DNA of 64,000 nt from Terriglobales bacterium. Its GTDB lineage: Bacteria; Acidobacteriota; Terriglobia; Terriglobales; Acidobacteriaceae. Shown piece by piece: positions 36,510 through 44,267 of the stretch. A program made the translations under genes and the position numbers. Below the pieces are notes generated by a model, which was not told the origin of the DNA, made no database searches, and saw only the letters and a program-made list of their open reading frames with translations. The stretch is taken from NCBI GenBank assembly GCA_025936825.1, contig JAICSO010000006.1, forward strand, positions 149,142 to 213,141, given 5' to 3'. Each line of letters starts with the position of its first letter. Position 1 is the stretch's first letter.

Positions 36510-36611
36510 ATGGATAACGTAACACTGATTCGCGTCGTATCGGGCGTGCTGGCAGTCGTCGTTTTCTTCACGCTGGTATACCGCATGAAGAAAAAAGCAC
36601 CTCGCTAGACC
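36510..36611 (+). CDS. 32-residue membrane micro-protein in the tad operon
   Basis: ATG 36510 is preceded by AAGGAGAGG (36495-36503), one of the best Shine-Dalgarno sites in the window. The frame ends at TAG 36606-36608. The product has a short polar start, one membrane helix (VSGVLAVVVFFTLVY) and a basic tail RMKKKAPR. It lies 37 bp after tadC and 33 bp before the DUF192 gene. Unrecognised; a small subunit or regulator of the Tad platform is plausible from its position. The frame is too short for ordinary gene callers. Confidence 0.7.
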
Positions 36612-36641
36612 AACTATCCCCACTTCGTGGAAGGACCACGT

Positions 36642-37178
36642 ATGTTCGAGAAGCAGCGGCACGTTTTTGTCTATAACAAGACGAAGGAGACCTTTCTCGC
36701 CTTCAAGGTCAAGGTGGCCGACTCCATTCTGGGGCGGCTCGTTGGCCTGCTGGGGCGAAGGTCTCTACAGCCGGATAGCGGCGTCTGGATCGTGCCCGCC
36801 AATGCGGTTCATACCATCGGGATGTTGTTTTCCTTCGATCTGGTTTTGATCGACAAGGATTTCAAGGTGGTGGGCCTGCGCGAACTTGTGCGTCCTTTTC
36901 GGGTGACCTGGCCGGAACGCCACGCCGAAAGCGTTCTGGAGCTGCCTGCCCACACGATCTTCAGAAGCCGTACTCAAATCGGGGACCAGCTTCTGATTGA
37001 ACGCTATGAGGCCAAGAAGCCCGTCGAAGCAAGTATTCCAGTGAAACTGGAGAGTGTCCCGCCGGTGGTGGAACGTCCGGATTCGCTTGCAGCGCGGACT
37101 CCGGTGGTTCCGATCGCTCCCCAGAGCGAAAGTGCGGATACCCAACGTTCCAGTTTCGCGGCTTCGAAAAACCGATAA
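36642..37178 (+). CDS. DUF192 family protein
   Basis: This protein has 178 residues from ATG 36642 with an AAGGA box seven bases upstream. The DUF192 core spans about residues 20-115: LVGLLGR, then GVWIVPANAVHTIGMLFSFDLVLID (matching the family's H-T-x-G-M-x-F-xx-D motif) and ESVLELPAHT. The function of DUF192 is unknown; the fold is a small beta barrel. The C-terminal 50 residues are Pro/Ser-rich and specific to this protein. No signal peptide is seen, unlike many family members. It is the last gene of the tad operon, followed by a hairpin. Confidence 0.88.
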   Translation: MFEKQRHVFVYNKTKETFLAFKVKVADSILGRLVGLLGRRSLQPDSGVWIVPANAVHTIGMLFSFDLVLIDKDFKVVGLRELVRPFRVTWPERHAESVLELPAHTIFRSRTQIGDQLLIERYEAKKPVEASIPVKLESVPPVVERPDSLAARTPVVPIAPQSESADTQRSSFAASKNR

Positions 37179-37192
37179 GATTTGCCGCACTG

Positions 37193-37217
37193 CGGGCGGT
37201 GCGTCCAGAACCGCCCG
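37193..37217 (+). terminator. Hairpin closing the tad operon
   Basis: CGGGCGGT pairs with ACCGCCCG across a 9-nt loop, 15 nt after the DUF192 stop, followed by TTCTCTT. The stem is GC-rich and the T-content moderate, so it is a likely intrinsic terminator. Confidence 0.6.
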
Positions 37218-37222
37218 TTCTC

Positions 37223-37250
37223 TTGCATTCCTGCGTCTTCCCGTTACAAT
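37223..37250 (+). promoter_or_regulatory. Possible promoter of the GH30 gene
   Basis: TTGCAT (37223-37228) and TACAAT (37245-37250) are 16 bp apart and lie 78 bp before the GH30 start codon, just after the tad terminator. The -10 is good and the -35 weak. Confidence 0.35.
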
Positions 37251-37284
37251 CCTTTCGAATTCCTGAGCGCGTCCACTAACACGC

Positions 37285-37316
37285 GTCCGCAGGCATAAGG
37301 TGTCCGCAGTCATAAG
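37285..37316. repeat. Two direct repeats GTCCGCA(G)(G/T)CATAAG
   Basis: GTCCGCAGGCATAAG (37285-37299) and GTCCGCAGTCATAAG (37302-37316) differ at one base, with a 17-bp period. They end just upstream of the GGAGG of the GH30 gene, a position that would suit an operator in the leader. Confidence 0.5.
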
Positions 37317-37327
37317 ATGGAGGTCCG

Positions 37328-38761
37328 ATGAAGAACGAAAGCACGCGGCGTCATTTTCTGAAGTCATCCGGAACGGGTATAGCAACCTTGGCAGCGACCT
37401 CGATTCTGCCCGCCAGCATCGCCACAGCACAACCGACTGCTGGCAGCAGTGGTGATGTTTCGGTGTGGACCACCGGGGGCGAAGACAGGCTCAAGAAACA
37501 ATCCGCTATAAAGTGGAAAGCCGTGCACGGAGCGGGCGGTGCCAACACCGTCGTAGTAGATCCCGGCAAGTCGTATCAGGAGATCCTCGGCTTCGGCGCG
37601 GCGTTCACGGATGCCGCGTGCTACACCTTCAACCGCCTGGATCCCTCTGCTCGGAAAACCCTCTTCCACGAGTTGTTCGATCCAGCGGAAATAGGGCTCA
37701 GCGTCTGCCGTACCTGCGTTGGCTCAAGCGATTATTCAACCGAAGCCTTCACCTATGACGAGGGCGATCCCGATCCCGAGCTCACGCGATTCTCCATCGC
37801 TCACGACCGCCCTTACGTTCTGCCGATCTTGCGGCAAGCGCGCAAGGTGAACCCCGATCTGTTCCTCTTCTCTTCCCCGTGGACCCCGCCGGGCTGGATG
37901 AAATCGAACAAGTCAATGCTCGGCGGAAATATGCAGCGGCATTACATGGCCTCGTATGCGAATTATTTTGTGAAATTTCTGCAGGCCTACGAGGCAGAAG
38001 GCGTGTCGGTGAATGCAGTCACTGTGCAGAACGAGGTCGACACCGACCAGGATGGTCGCATGCCCCAGTGCACCTGGCCTATGGAATACGAAGCCGACTT
38101 CGTCCGGCAATATCTCGGCCCGACCTTTGAGAAGAACGGGGTCAAGACGAAAATCTGGATCATCGATCACAACTACAATCTGTGGGGTCGCGCGATGGGG
38201 GAACTCGAAACTCCCGGCGTCCACAAGTACACGAACGCGATTGCCTGGCATGGGTATGTCGGTAAGCCCGAGTGGATGATGCGCGTCCTCCAGGCGTACC
38301 CAGAGGTTGAGATGTATTGGACCGAAGGGGGCCCGGAGTATACCGATCCGAACTACGCGAAAGACTGGACGACGTGGAGCAATACTTTCATTGGAATCCT
38401 GCGAAACGGATGCCGTTCAATTACGGGATGGAATCTTGCGCTCGACGAACATGGAAAACCGAACATCGGTCCCTTCAACTGTGGCGGGATGGTGACCATT
38501 CATTCGCAGACGAAGGAAATTACTCGTAGCGGCCAGTACTGGGCGTTTGCGCACTTCTCGCGCTTCCTCAAGCGAGGGGCACATCGAATTGAAAGCAGTG
38601 GTGCGGCGAATGTTGAACACGCAGCTTTCCAGAACCCGGATGGTTCGCGAGTGTTGGTCCTGGCCAACACCGGGCCGGCGCACGAAGTTGAGGTCCGCGT
38701 TGGGCAGAAGGCGACATCTGTTCAGATGGGGCAGAGTGCGGTCGCCACGCTCAGTTGGTAA
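37328..38761 (+). CDS. GH30 family glycoside hydrolase, Tat-exported
   Basis: This is a 477-residue protein. The N-terminus has a twin-arginine signal (TRRHFLKSSG, hydrophobic stretch, cut near ATAQ). The GH30 barrel follows: GFGAAFTDA near 82-90, the acid/base Glu in VTVQNEVD and the nucleophile Glu in MYWTEGGPEY. A C-terminal beta domain ends the protein. The layout fits beta-glucosidase, beta-1,6-glucanase or glucosylceramidase-type GH30 enzymes (subfamilies 1-3). Family enzymes are retaining and cut beta-linked glucans. A GGAGGT site precedes the ATG. It follows the tad operon but faces a different task. Confidence 0.9.
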   Translation: MKNESTRRHFLKSSGTGIATLAATSILPASIATAQPTAGSSGDVSVWTTGGEDRLKKQSAIKWKAVHGAGGANTVVVDPGKSYQEILGFGAAFTDAACYTFNRLDPSARKTLFHELFDPAEIGLSVCRTCVGSSDYSTEAFTYDEGDPDPELTRFSIAHDRPYVLPILRQARKVNPDLFLFSSPWTPPGWMKSNKSMLGGNMQRHYMASYANYFVKFLQAYEAEGVSVNAVTVQNEVDTDQDGRMPQCTWPMEYEADFVRQYLGPTFEKNGVKTKIWIIDHNYNLWGRAMGELETPGVHKYTNAIAWHGYVGKPEWMMRVLQAYPEVEMYWTEGGPEYTDPNYAKDWTTWSNTFIGILRNGCRSITGWNLALDEHGKPNIGPFNCGGMVTIHSQTKEITRSGQYWAFAHFSRFLKRGAHRIESSGAANVEHAAFQNPDGSRVLVLANTGPAHEVEVRVGQKATSVQMGQSAVATLSW

Positions 38762-39011
38762 TCCTAGATTTTGACCTGCTGTTCAGGATGGCATCGCAGG
38801 TACCAGCATGGTTCCGGAGGAGGTCAAGCGTATACACCTTCGTCCCGGATGCCTCAACGTCGAACTCGGCCTACGAATGGGGCCTTAACATTCGTCCGGT
38901 GAGCCGAATAACCCTTGAACCGCATATCCTCGCTTGACGCGACAAATCTCTGATCGGACAGCGCGAACTGCAAAAATGTGCCGTGCTGAAACAAGTAGAG
39001 TTCGGAATCCC

Positions 39012-40904
39012 TCACGTCAGCACCTGATCGAGAATCTGCTCAACCGCCCGTTTGGCTTCGAGGATGGAGAAGCGGTGATCCATTGCTCCGGCTAGATCGG
39101 TGTTGGCGAAAGCAATGCGGTCAAACGGCGCTCTTCGCAATGTTTCGCGAGGCGCAGGCTTTCCCTCCTTACCAAAAAAGAACCCGGGTTGCGGGCTTAA
39201 GTAGGCGTGCCCCCAGCGATTCAGGATGATCCCAGCGATGTCGCGCTGGGCGTCGAACCCGTAGGGGCCAAACATATCAGTGAACTGGTCGCGAATTCTG
39301 GTTTCGTATTCGGCAAAGGACGTGCGCATCAACTCCGTACGTCCCATGTTGCCCTGGCTCTCGGTGGAATGTCCCGGATATGGAAACAACACCTTCAACG
39401 AGAGTACGATCGGCGAATCGGGGCCGACGGTTTCCGGCTCAATTCCCGTCAACGCGAGCTTGCGCACTTCCGCGTAATTCCCCACGCCTTCAAACCAGCG
39501 ACATCCACTGATTCCCATTTTGTAAAGAAAGCGCCAGTTTCGCAGCGCGACATTCGCCATCATGCAAGGTGAGCGGTAAAACTGGTCGTATGCCTCGCGA
39601 TGGGCTGCTGGAAGGTCTTTAACAATGTGCTTAGTCGTCCAACTTCCTCCCGCCATGACAACCGAGCGCGCCTTCAGCTCATAGAGCTTGCCCTCTTTCA
39701 GGTAAACGATCGAGACAAAGTTAGACTTACCCGACTCACCGTCATGCTGAACGTGAATTGCGGTCGCGCCAAGGCGGATCCGCGACGGATTATTTGCCAC
39801 ATCAAGCTTCGAAAAATTAACCCGATTGCGGCTGACGCTCTCGACATCCGGCTGTCCATCAATCGCGCCGGGGATAAGCGTCTTCGTCATAAGTCTGGCA
39901 ATGGTTGCATTACCTCCGGGGAACATCTGGTCAGTGCCTGAGCTTTCGTCCGCCAACGGATGGAGCATTTCAAACGCATAGTCGGAGTAGGCCGACAACG
40001 CGTCGGGACCAAGTCCTGCGCCTCCCCCTTCCACCGGGGAGAGAATCGTGCGGACAAAGTCGCGGCTGAGTCCGAAGCGATCCATGTAGTGCTGCTCAAG
40101 AGTGATTGAGTCCAGGTATCGGGAGATGGCATCCCCCTCCACCTTGGGATGTTCGAAGTTCCTCTGCTTGACAGGCTGATCCTTCAGCCAGCGCAACCAC
40201 TGCGCGCGCAGCTCCGCAGAGATGGGCGCGCCTGCAAGACTCCTTCCGATTGGGTCGATGAGCCACATTCCAGTCTTCTGCCCAAATTTCCGCCCGAACC
40301 AGAACCCGTACTGTCCGCGTTCGAGGCCGACGGCCTCGTAGGGCGTGCGCGAAAGAGCCAACTCTGGCTGCGGCCCGCTCGACTTCTGATAGGTGAGCCG
40401 CGGCGTTTTCAGGCCAATCGAGTCATAAAAATGCGCCAAAAAACTGAATGGATATTGCAGTTGGTAGATGGCTGAGCCTTGGTGCGCAATCAGACGCTGG
40501 CCATCAACCAAGAATTCGTTTTGCTTCGCCTCGCCGCCGAAAATGGGATGGTTTTCAAGCACTAGTGACTTCCTGTCTCGGCCAGCCTGTCGCTGGAAGA
40601 ACAAAGCTGCGGCAAGCCCGCTGATTCCGCCGCCCACAATCACGCAGTCATACGTTTCGCCGGTGTCCGTGACATTCTCAGGAAGGGGATCGTATCGGTG
40701 GTCGCGAATCGCATGACCATCGCGCAGCACTGGAAAAGTGTTGCCATTGGACGAGCTGTACTCTCCGACTCCTCCGTAACCGGTGAACTGGTCCGTTTGC
40801 GCCAGTAGTTGCTGCGGAGTTGCGCCGGACAGGAGTGCTGCTCCGGAGGCCAGAAGCGTTGAACCAAGAAAATCGCGACGGGTGATGGAGGAATCCGAAG
40901 GCAT
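39012..40904 (-). CDS. FAD-dependent oxidoreductase, Tat-exported (spermidine dehydrogenase-like)
   Basis: This is a 630-residue protein. A twin-arginine signal (TRRDFLGSTLLASGAALLSG) precedes a dinucleotide-binding motif, VIVGGGISGLAAA near 90-102, then VLENHPIFGGEAKQNEF, which resembles the FAD-binding segment of spermidine dehydrogenase and related flavin oxidases. A second FAD segment (SVVMAGGSW) lies in the middle. The true substrate is unknown; family similarity only allows an amine- or alcohol-oxidising enzyme. It is monocistronic on the minus strand. Confidence 0.8.
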   Translation of the reverse strand: MPSDSSITRRDFLGSTLLASGAALLSGATPQQLLAQTDQFTGYGGVGEYSSSNGNTFPVLRDGHAIRDHRYDPLPENVTDTGETYDCVIVGGGISGLAAALFFQRQAGRDRKSLVLENHPIFGGEAKQNEFLVDGQRLIAHQGSAIYQLQYPFSFLAHFYDSIGLKTPRLTYQKSSGPQPELALSRTPYEAVGLERGQYGFWFGRKFGQKTGMWLIDPIGRSLAGAPISAELRAQWLRWLKDQPVKQRNFEHPKVEGDAISRYLDSITLEQHYMDRFGLSRDFVRTILSPVEGGGAGLGPDALSAYSDYAFEMLHPLADESSGTDQMFPGGNATIARLMTKTLIPGAIDGQPDVESVSRNRVNFSKLDVANNPSRIRLGATAIHVQHDGESGKSNFVSIVYLKEGKLYELKARSVVMAGGSWTTKHIVKDLPAAHREAYDQFYRSPCMMANVALRNWRFLYKMGISGCRWFEGVGNYAEVRKLALTGIEPETVGPDSPIVLSLKVLFPYPGHSTESQGNMGRTELMRTSFAEYETRIRDQFTDMFGPYGFDAQRDIAGIILNRWGHAYLSPQPGFFFGKEGKPAPRETLRRAPFDRIAFANTDLAGAMDHRFSILEAKRAVEQILDQVLT

Positions 40905-41058
40905 TTGGTAGCAGGGCGAACAAATGCGATTGCAGGAATTATGGACGGTGAATCAACGTATTGCAATGCCCTCAGAGCAATACATTCAGTGACCGCGCAC
41001 GCGATTCACTACAAATCACGAACCTGAGCGGAGAACTCCGTCGGCAAGTAAACATTAC

Positions 41059-42678
41059 TTATGGTGAAATCACTCTCTGTGCCTGCACGATTTCGGCTCT
41101 TTCCGGTTTTTCAGCGTGAGCGCAAGCGTTCAACAGCTCGCCAAAATACCGGAGACTCGCCTTGGAATTTCCGCTGAGTTGGGCAGCTTGCGCCGCCCCA
41201 TACAGCGCTCGGAAGCGTCCCGGCTCCTTGGTCAACGTTGTTTCGAATTGCTCCAAAGCCTGCGCAGGCTCTTTCATCTCCAGCAACATCTCTCCCAACA
41301 ACTCCCGCGCCGGGGCCAGGGGACCGGGCGTGACCGCGCTCTTCTCAGTCCCATCTTCCAGCTCCGCTGCCAACTTCATCTGCTGCAGCGCCGCTTCCTT
41401 TTTTCCCTCTGCAAGCGCCGACCATGCGCGGACAGCAACCTCTTGGATTTCCACTTGCTCTGCCCAATAGTTTTCGCCGGCGTTTGAAAGCCGCTCTCGG
41501 ATCTTTTGTAGCGCGGTTGCCGCCTCGTTCGCCGCTAGCGGTTGCCCGAGTCGTGCCGCACCTAATCCGCGAGCGAACCAGGTCATCGCATCCGTATGAG
41601 GAAACGCTGTTTCCCGGACGACGAGTTTCCTCGCCTGCTCCCAATCGTGGCGTTCTAACGCATAACGTGCCGGAATTGCTGCAAGAGCAAAATAGCCGAC
41701 TGAAGGGCCTGCGGCGCCGCTCAACACTGCTCTGGGATCGAACCGTGACGAGATCTCCGGCAACGAGTCAGCTATTCGACGGGCGGCCTGGTCTCGGCCG
41801 GTCTGCAGGTAGGCGTAAATCTCATAGTCGCTAGCATGCAACTCTTCCGCCGTCTGCCCCTCGCGCCGTGCTGCCGCGGCCGCAGCGATATTGCTGTCGA
41901 TAGACTCCTGCCAGTACCCGGTGCGCGTGAAAGTGTGCGATGGCATATGCAGCGCATGGGGTGAGTCCGGCGCGATCTCGGAGTAACGCCTGGCCGCTGC
42001 CAAGGCTCGCGTCGCTAGCGGCGGCACGTCGTAGGTATGGATAATGTAGTGCGCCAACCCCGGGTGTTCCGGTTCTTGCTCGAACAATTTTTCAAGCATC
42101 GCGCCTGCCCTGAGCCGCCCAGCATAGGTCTTGTCCGAGGGATCTTCCGAAGCCGCGATTGCCAGTGCGCAAAAGATTTGCGCCTCATGATCATCGGGAT
42201 ACTTCGTTGCCACCTCTTGCATGGCGTCGCGATAAGCGATCAGGCGCGCTCCCTGCGGTGTGCTCCGGAAGTTCTTGTACAACTTGCCAACGGCCGTGAG
42301 ATACGCCCGTTCGCGGTCGGTCTTTACCCCCACTGTCTTGCCGCGTTCCGCGCTTTCATACCCTGCCTGTAACTGGCTCTGGTCTTTCTTTCCCGGCGCA
42401 AAAGGATTACTCCAATCGCTCAACGCGATTCCCCAGTAGGCGATTCCGCAGGCCGCGTCCGCTTTCAACGCGGCGTTGAATCCTTCAATTGCGCGGCTGA
42501 ACTGGAACGAGTGCAGAAGGGCGACGGCCCGGTCGAATTCGTTTTGCGCCGACGCAGTGCACGAGGTAGCAAAGTGCACCACGCCCAACTTCTCGTCTGG
42601 CCCATGCTGGTGCTGTTGCGCGACGCCACTCGCAACAATCGTAAGTAAGCATGCGGCAATAATTTTCGTCAGCGCCAT
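41059..42678 (-). CDS. Secreted TPR-repeat protein
   Basis: This protein has 539 residues from ATG 42678, chosen because GGGGAG lies seven bases upstream and a signal peptide (LTKIIAACLLTIVASGVAQ) follows at once; an upstream ATG at 42711 lacks these. The mature part has TPR-like helices (FDRAVALLHSFQFSRAIEGFNAALKAD near 50-76, LEQFETTLTKEPGRFRALYGAAQAA near 485-510). The HALHMPSHTF block is conserved in this acidobacterial family. No enzyme motif is recognised; a periplasmic or surface binding role is likely. Confidence 0.8.
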   Translation of the reverse strand: MALTKIIAACLLTIVASGVAQQHQHGPDEKLGVVHFATSCTASAQNEFDRAVALLHSFQFSRAIEGFNAALKADAACGIAYWGIALSDWSNPFAPGKKDQSQLQAGYESAERGKTVGVKTDRERAYLTAVGKLYKNFRSTPQGARLIAYRDAMQEVATKYPDDHEAQIFCALAIAASEDPSDKTYAGRLRAGAMLEKLFEQEPEHPGLAHYIIHTYDVPPLATRALAAARRYSEIAPDSPHALHMPSHTFTRTGYWQESIDSNIAAAAAARREGQTAEELHASDYEIYAYLQTGRDQAARRIADSLPEISSRFDPRAVLSGAAGPSVGYFALAAIPARYALERHDWEQARKLVVRETAFPHTDAMTWFARGLGAARLGQPLAANEAATALQKIRERLSNAGENYWAEQVEIQEVAVRAWSALAEGKKEAALQQMKLAAELEDGTEKSAVTPGPLAPARELLGEMLLEMKEPAQALEQFETTLTKEPGRFRALYGAAQAAQLSGNSKASLRYFGELLNACAHAEKPERAEIVQAQRVISP

Positions 42679-42911
42679 TTTGCTCCCCAAATCCCTCAGG
42701 ATTATAGGCACTTTGGGCTCCTTCCAGAAGACGTCTTCATAAACGCGGGTGAGGATTAAGCAGAGCGGGGCTCATCTGTACGGAGCTTCAGACTTGACCG
42801 TGGAGGGGCTGGACTTTGAATCAATCCTCCCGAGTTGCCTGAGACCCTAGGCTCACACAACCCGGGTGCGGATCGAAGATCGTGCAGTAAGGTTTCCGAT
42901 TTGCGGGGCCG

Positions 42912-43363
42912 CTACTGACCTTCGCAGCTAACGCGGTTGTTCCAGTCCACGAATGCACCGTTAGGGTTACCACGCCATGCCCAGACATGCAATTCGAATA
43001 TGGCCGGGATGCCGTAGCGATTCGGGCTGCCGACAAATTGAAAGGCTTGGCCTTCGAGCGATGGCGGAACACCATTATGGTTGGTCAGCCAAGTCGCGGC
43101 GTCGACGATGTACTCAACCCCCACGAACCTGCGCTTGTCGCCCGCTGGTTCATAGATCAATGCTTCTGGACGAGCGGCATCAATCATGCCGTCACCCACG
43201 AGCGGACCGTTAATGTAGTGAATTCCCATTGCCCCGTGGTCCGGTCCACTGACGCAGCCAAATGCTGGCCCATAACCGCAGCTTGAGCTGCGTTGACGTC
43301 AATGAATTGCTGGGTAGCTTGATGAACAATTTGCACCAGCTTGGCTGGAGCAGAGTGATCGTG
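42912..43363 (-). pseudogene. Frameshifted, N-terminally truncated remnant of a secreted protein
   Basis: Two reading frames make one protein. The first part (HDHSAPAKLVQIVHQATQQF, ending NAAQAA at 43277) continues, after loss of one base, as GYGPAFGCVSGPDHGAMGIHYINGPLVGDG and then PEALIYEPAGDKRRFVGVEY to the stop at 42912. The second part is a recognisable conserved bacterial protein of unknown function with a VGSPNRYGIPAIFELHVWAW motif. No signal peptide or start precedes HDHS, so the gene is dead by truncation and frameshift. A sequencing error could explain the shift but not the missing start. Confidence 0.75.
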
Positions 43364-43395
43364 GACTACTTGCCCGGTCGCAACCAGCCGCATTC

Positions 43396-43930
43396 CATGA
43401 TCTACTGGAGCAGCATCTCCGGCGGAATCCCGATCTGATGCGCCGCACGTTTTTCGTTTGAGGAGATATATCCGCCAGAGCTCGGCTGCCATAAAGATCC
43501 GCTCGCCACCTTCGGAACGCCGCTGGCGGGAACTACGCTTTTGCATATGTGCATTGATTACGACGAAATGGAAATCGCCCAGTGGCTGATCGCTCGGGGC
43601 ATGGACGTAAACATCAAAGGCGCTGTCGATGCAGATGGTTTCGGAGGCCATACCCCGCTCTTTTGCACCGTGGTCTCGCAACCAAATTTTTGGATGAACC
43701 ACAACAACAAGCCGCAGGTCGCGCCGTTCACGCAACTGTTGCTTGATCACGGCGCCGATCCGAACGCTCGCGCGGCGCTGCGCAAGGAGCTTCATCCCGG
43801 CTACGAAATACCTGGACTGTACGAATATCGCGACGTCACCCCGCTCTCATGGGGCAAACGCTTCCACTTTAGGAAGCTTGTAAGCAGGCCGGCGATGGAG
43901 TTGATCATTCAACGAGGCGGAGAACTTTAA
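43396..43930 (+). pseudogene. Truncated, frameshifted ankyrin-repeat protein remnant
   Basis: The downstream frame (from about 43439 to the stop at 43930) reads YPPELGCHKDPLATFGTPLAG then TLLHMCIDYDEMEIAQWLIARG and LLLDHGADPNARAAL, clear ankyrin-type helices. The upstream part LLEQHLRRNPDLMRRT lies in another frame and a stop at 43436 interrupts the junction. No start or upstream repeats are found, so only the C-terminal third of the gene remains. It begins about 30 bp from the opposite-strand remnant. A shorter product from the internal TTG 43541 cannot be excluded. Confidence 0.65.
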
Positions 43931-43955
43931 GCCGATTTTCCCAGCCAATGTCTAT

Positions 43956-44027
43956 ATAACGGGCAAACCGGAAATTGAGATCCGCTTAGTTGCCTAGCCC
44001 TCAGTTTCTGGATCGCCGACCATCCAG
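43956..44027. repeat. Interspersed element copy A (diverged)
   Basis: The left part reads ATAACGGGCAAACCGGAA and the right part GGATCGCCGACCATCCAG, matching the two ends of the family seen at 50340, 53195, 55461, 60617 and 62385. The centre has diverged. Confidence 0.5.
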
Positions 44028-44073
44028 GCGTGATTTCCCCTTGTCCGAATCGCGAGGCAGGGTGGGTGGAAGG

Positions 44074-44220
44074 TTCATTATCGACAGATTTTTGCGGGGA
44101 TTTGAAGCGCAGCGGCTGCATCCGGGACTGAGCACCAGACTTCCCATGAAGGTTGAGACTCGATCAAAATGCAGCATCTTCTACTCTGATCTAAAGCGTT
44201 TCATCATTGACAAATTTTTG
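44074..44220 (+). promoter_or_regulatory. Two 21-bp imperfect direct repeats upstream of the GH74 gene
   Basis: Copies at 44074-44094 and 44200-44220 agree at 18 of 21 positions (TTCATNATNGACANATTTTTG). The second overlaps the -35-like box. Such a pair 126 bp apart is typical of a regulator that loops or binds twice. No regulator is identified. Confidence 0.4.
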
Positions 44221-44235
44221 ACATGCGAGTAACAA
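44207..44235 (+). promoter_or_regulatory. Possible promoter of the GH74 gene
   Basis: TTGACA (44207-44212), a 17-bp spacer and TAACAA (44230-44235), about 33 bp before the start codon. The -35 is perfect and the -10 is poor. Confidence 0.35.
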
Positions 44236-44267
44236 TGCGTGTGCGTTGCGGGCGAAAGGAGACCTCG

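Larger units (their letters stand above)
43931..44267. other. Intergenic region upstream of the GH74 gene
   Basis: This 337-bp region has no gene. It holds a copy of the interspersed element (43956-44027), a pair of 21-bp imperfect direct repeats and a promoter-like sequence, listed separately. It is AT-richer near its right end. Confidence 0.5.

Noticed and set aside
38755..38937. 60-codon plus-strand frame after the first GH30 gene
   Set aside because: Overlaps the GH30 end, lacks a ribosome site and shows no recognisable pattern.
43184..43795. 203-codon minus-strand frame as a single real gene
   Set aside because: Its N-terminal part is antisense to the ankyrin remnant and only the C-terminal stretch before the frameshift is protein-like.
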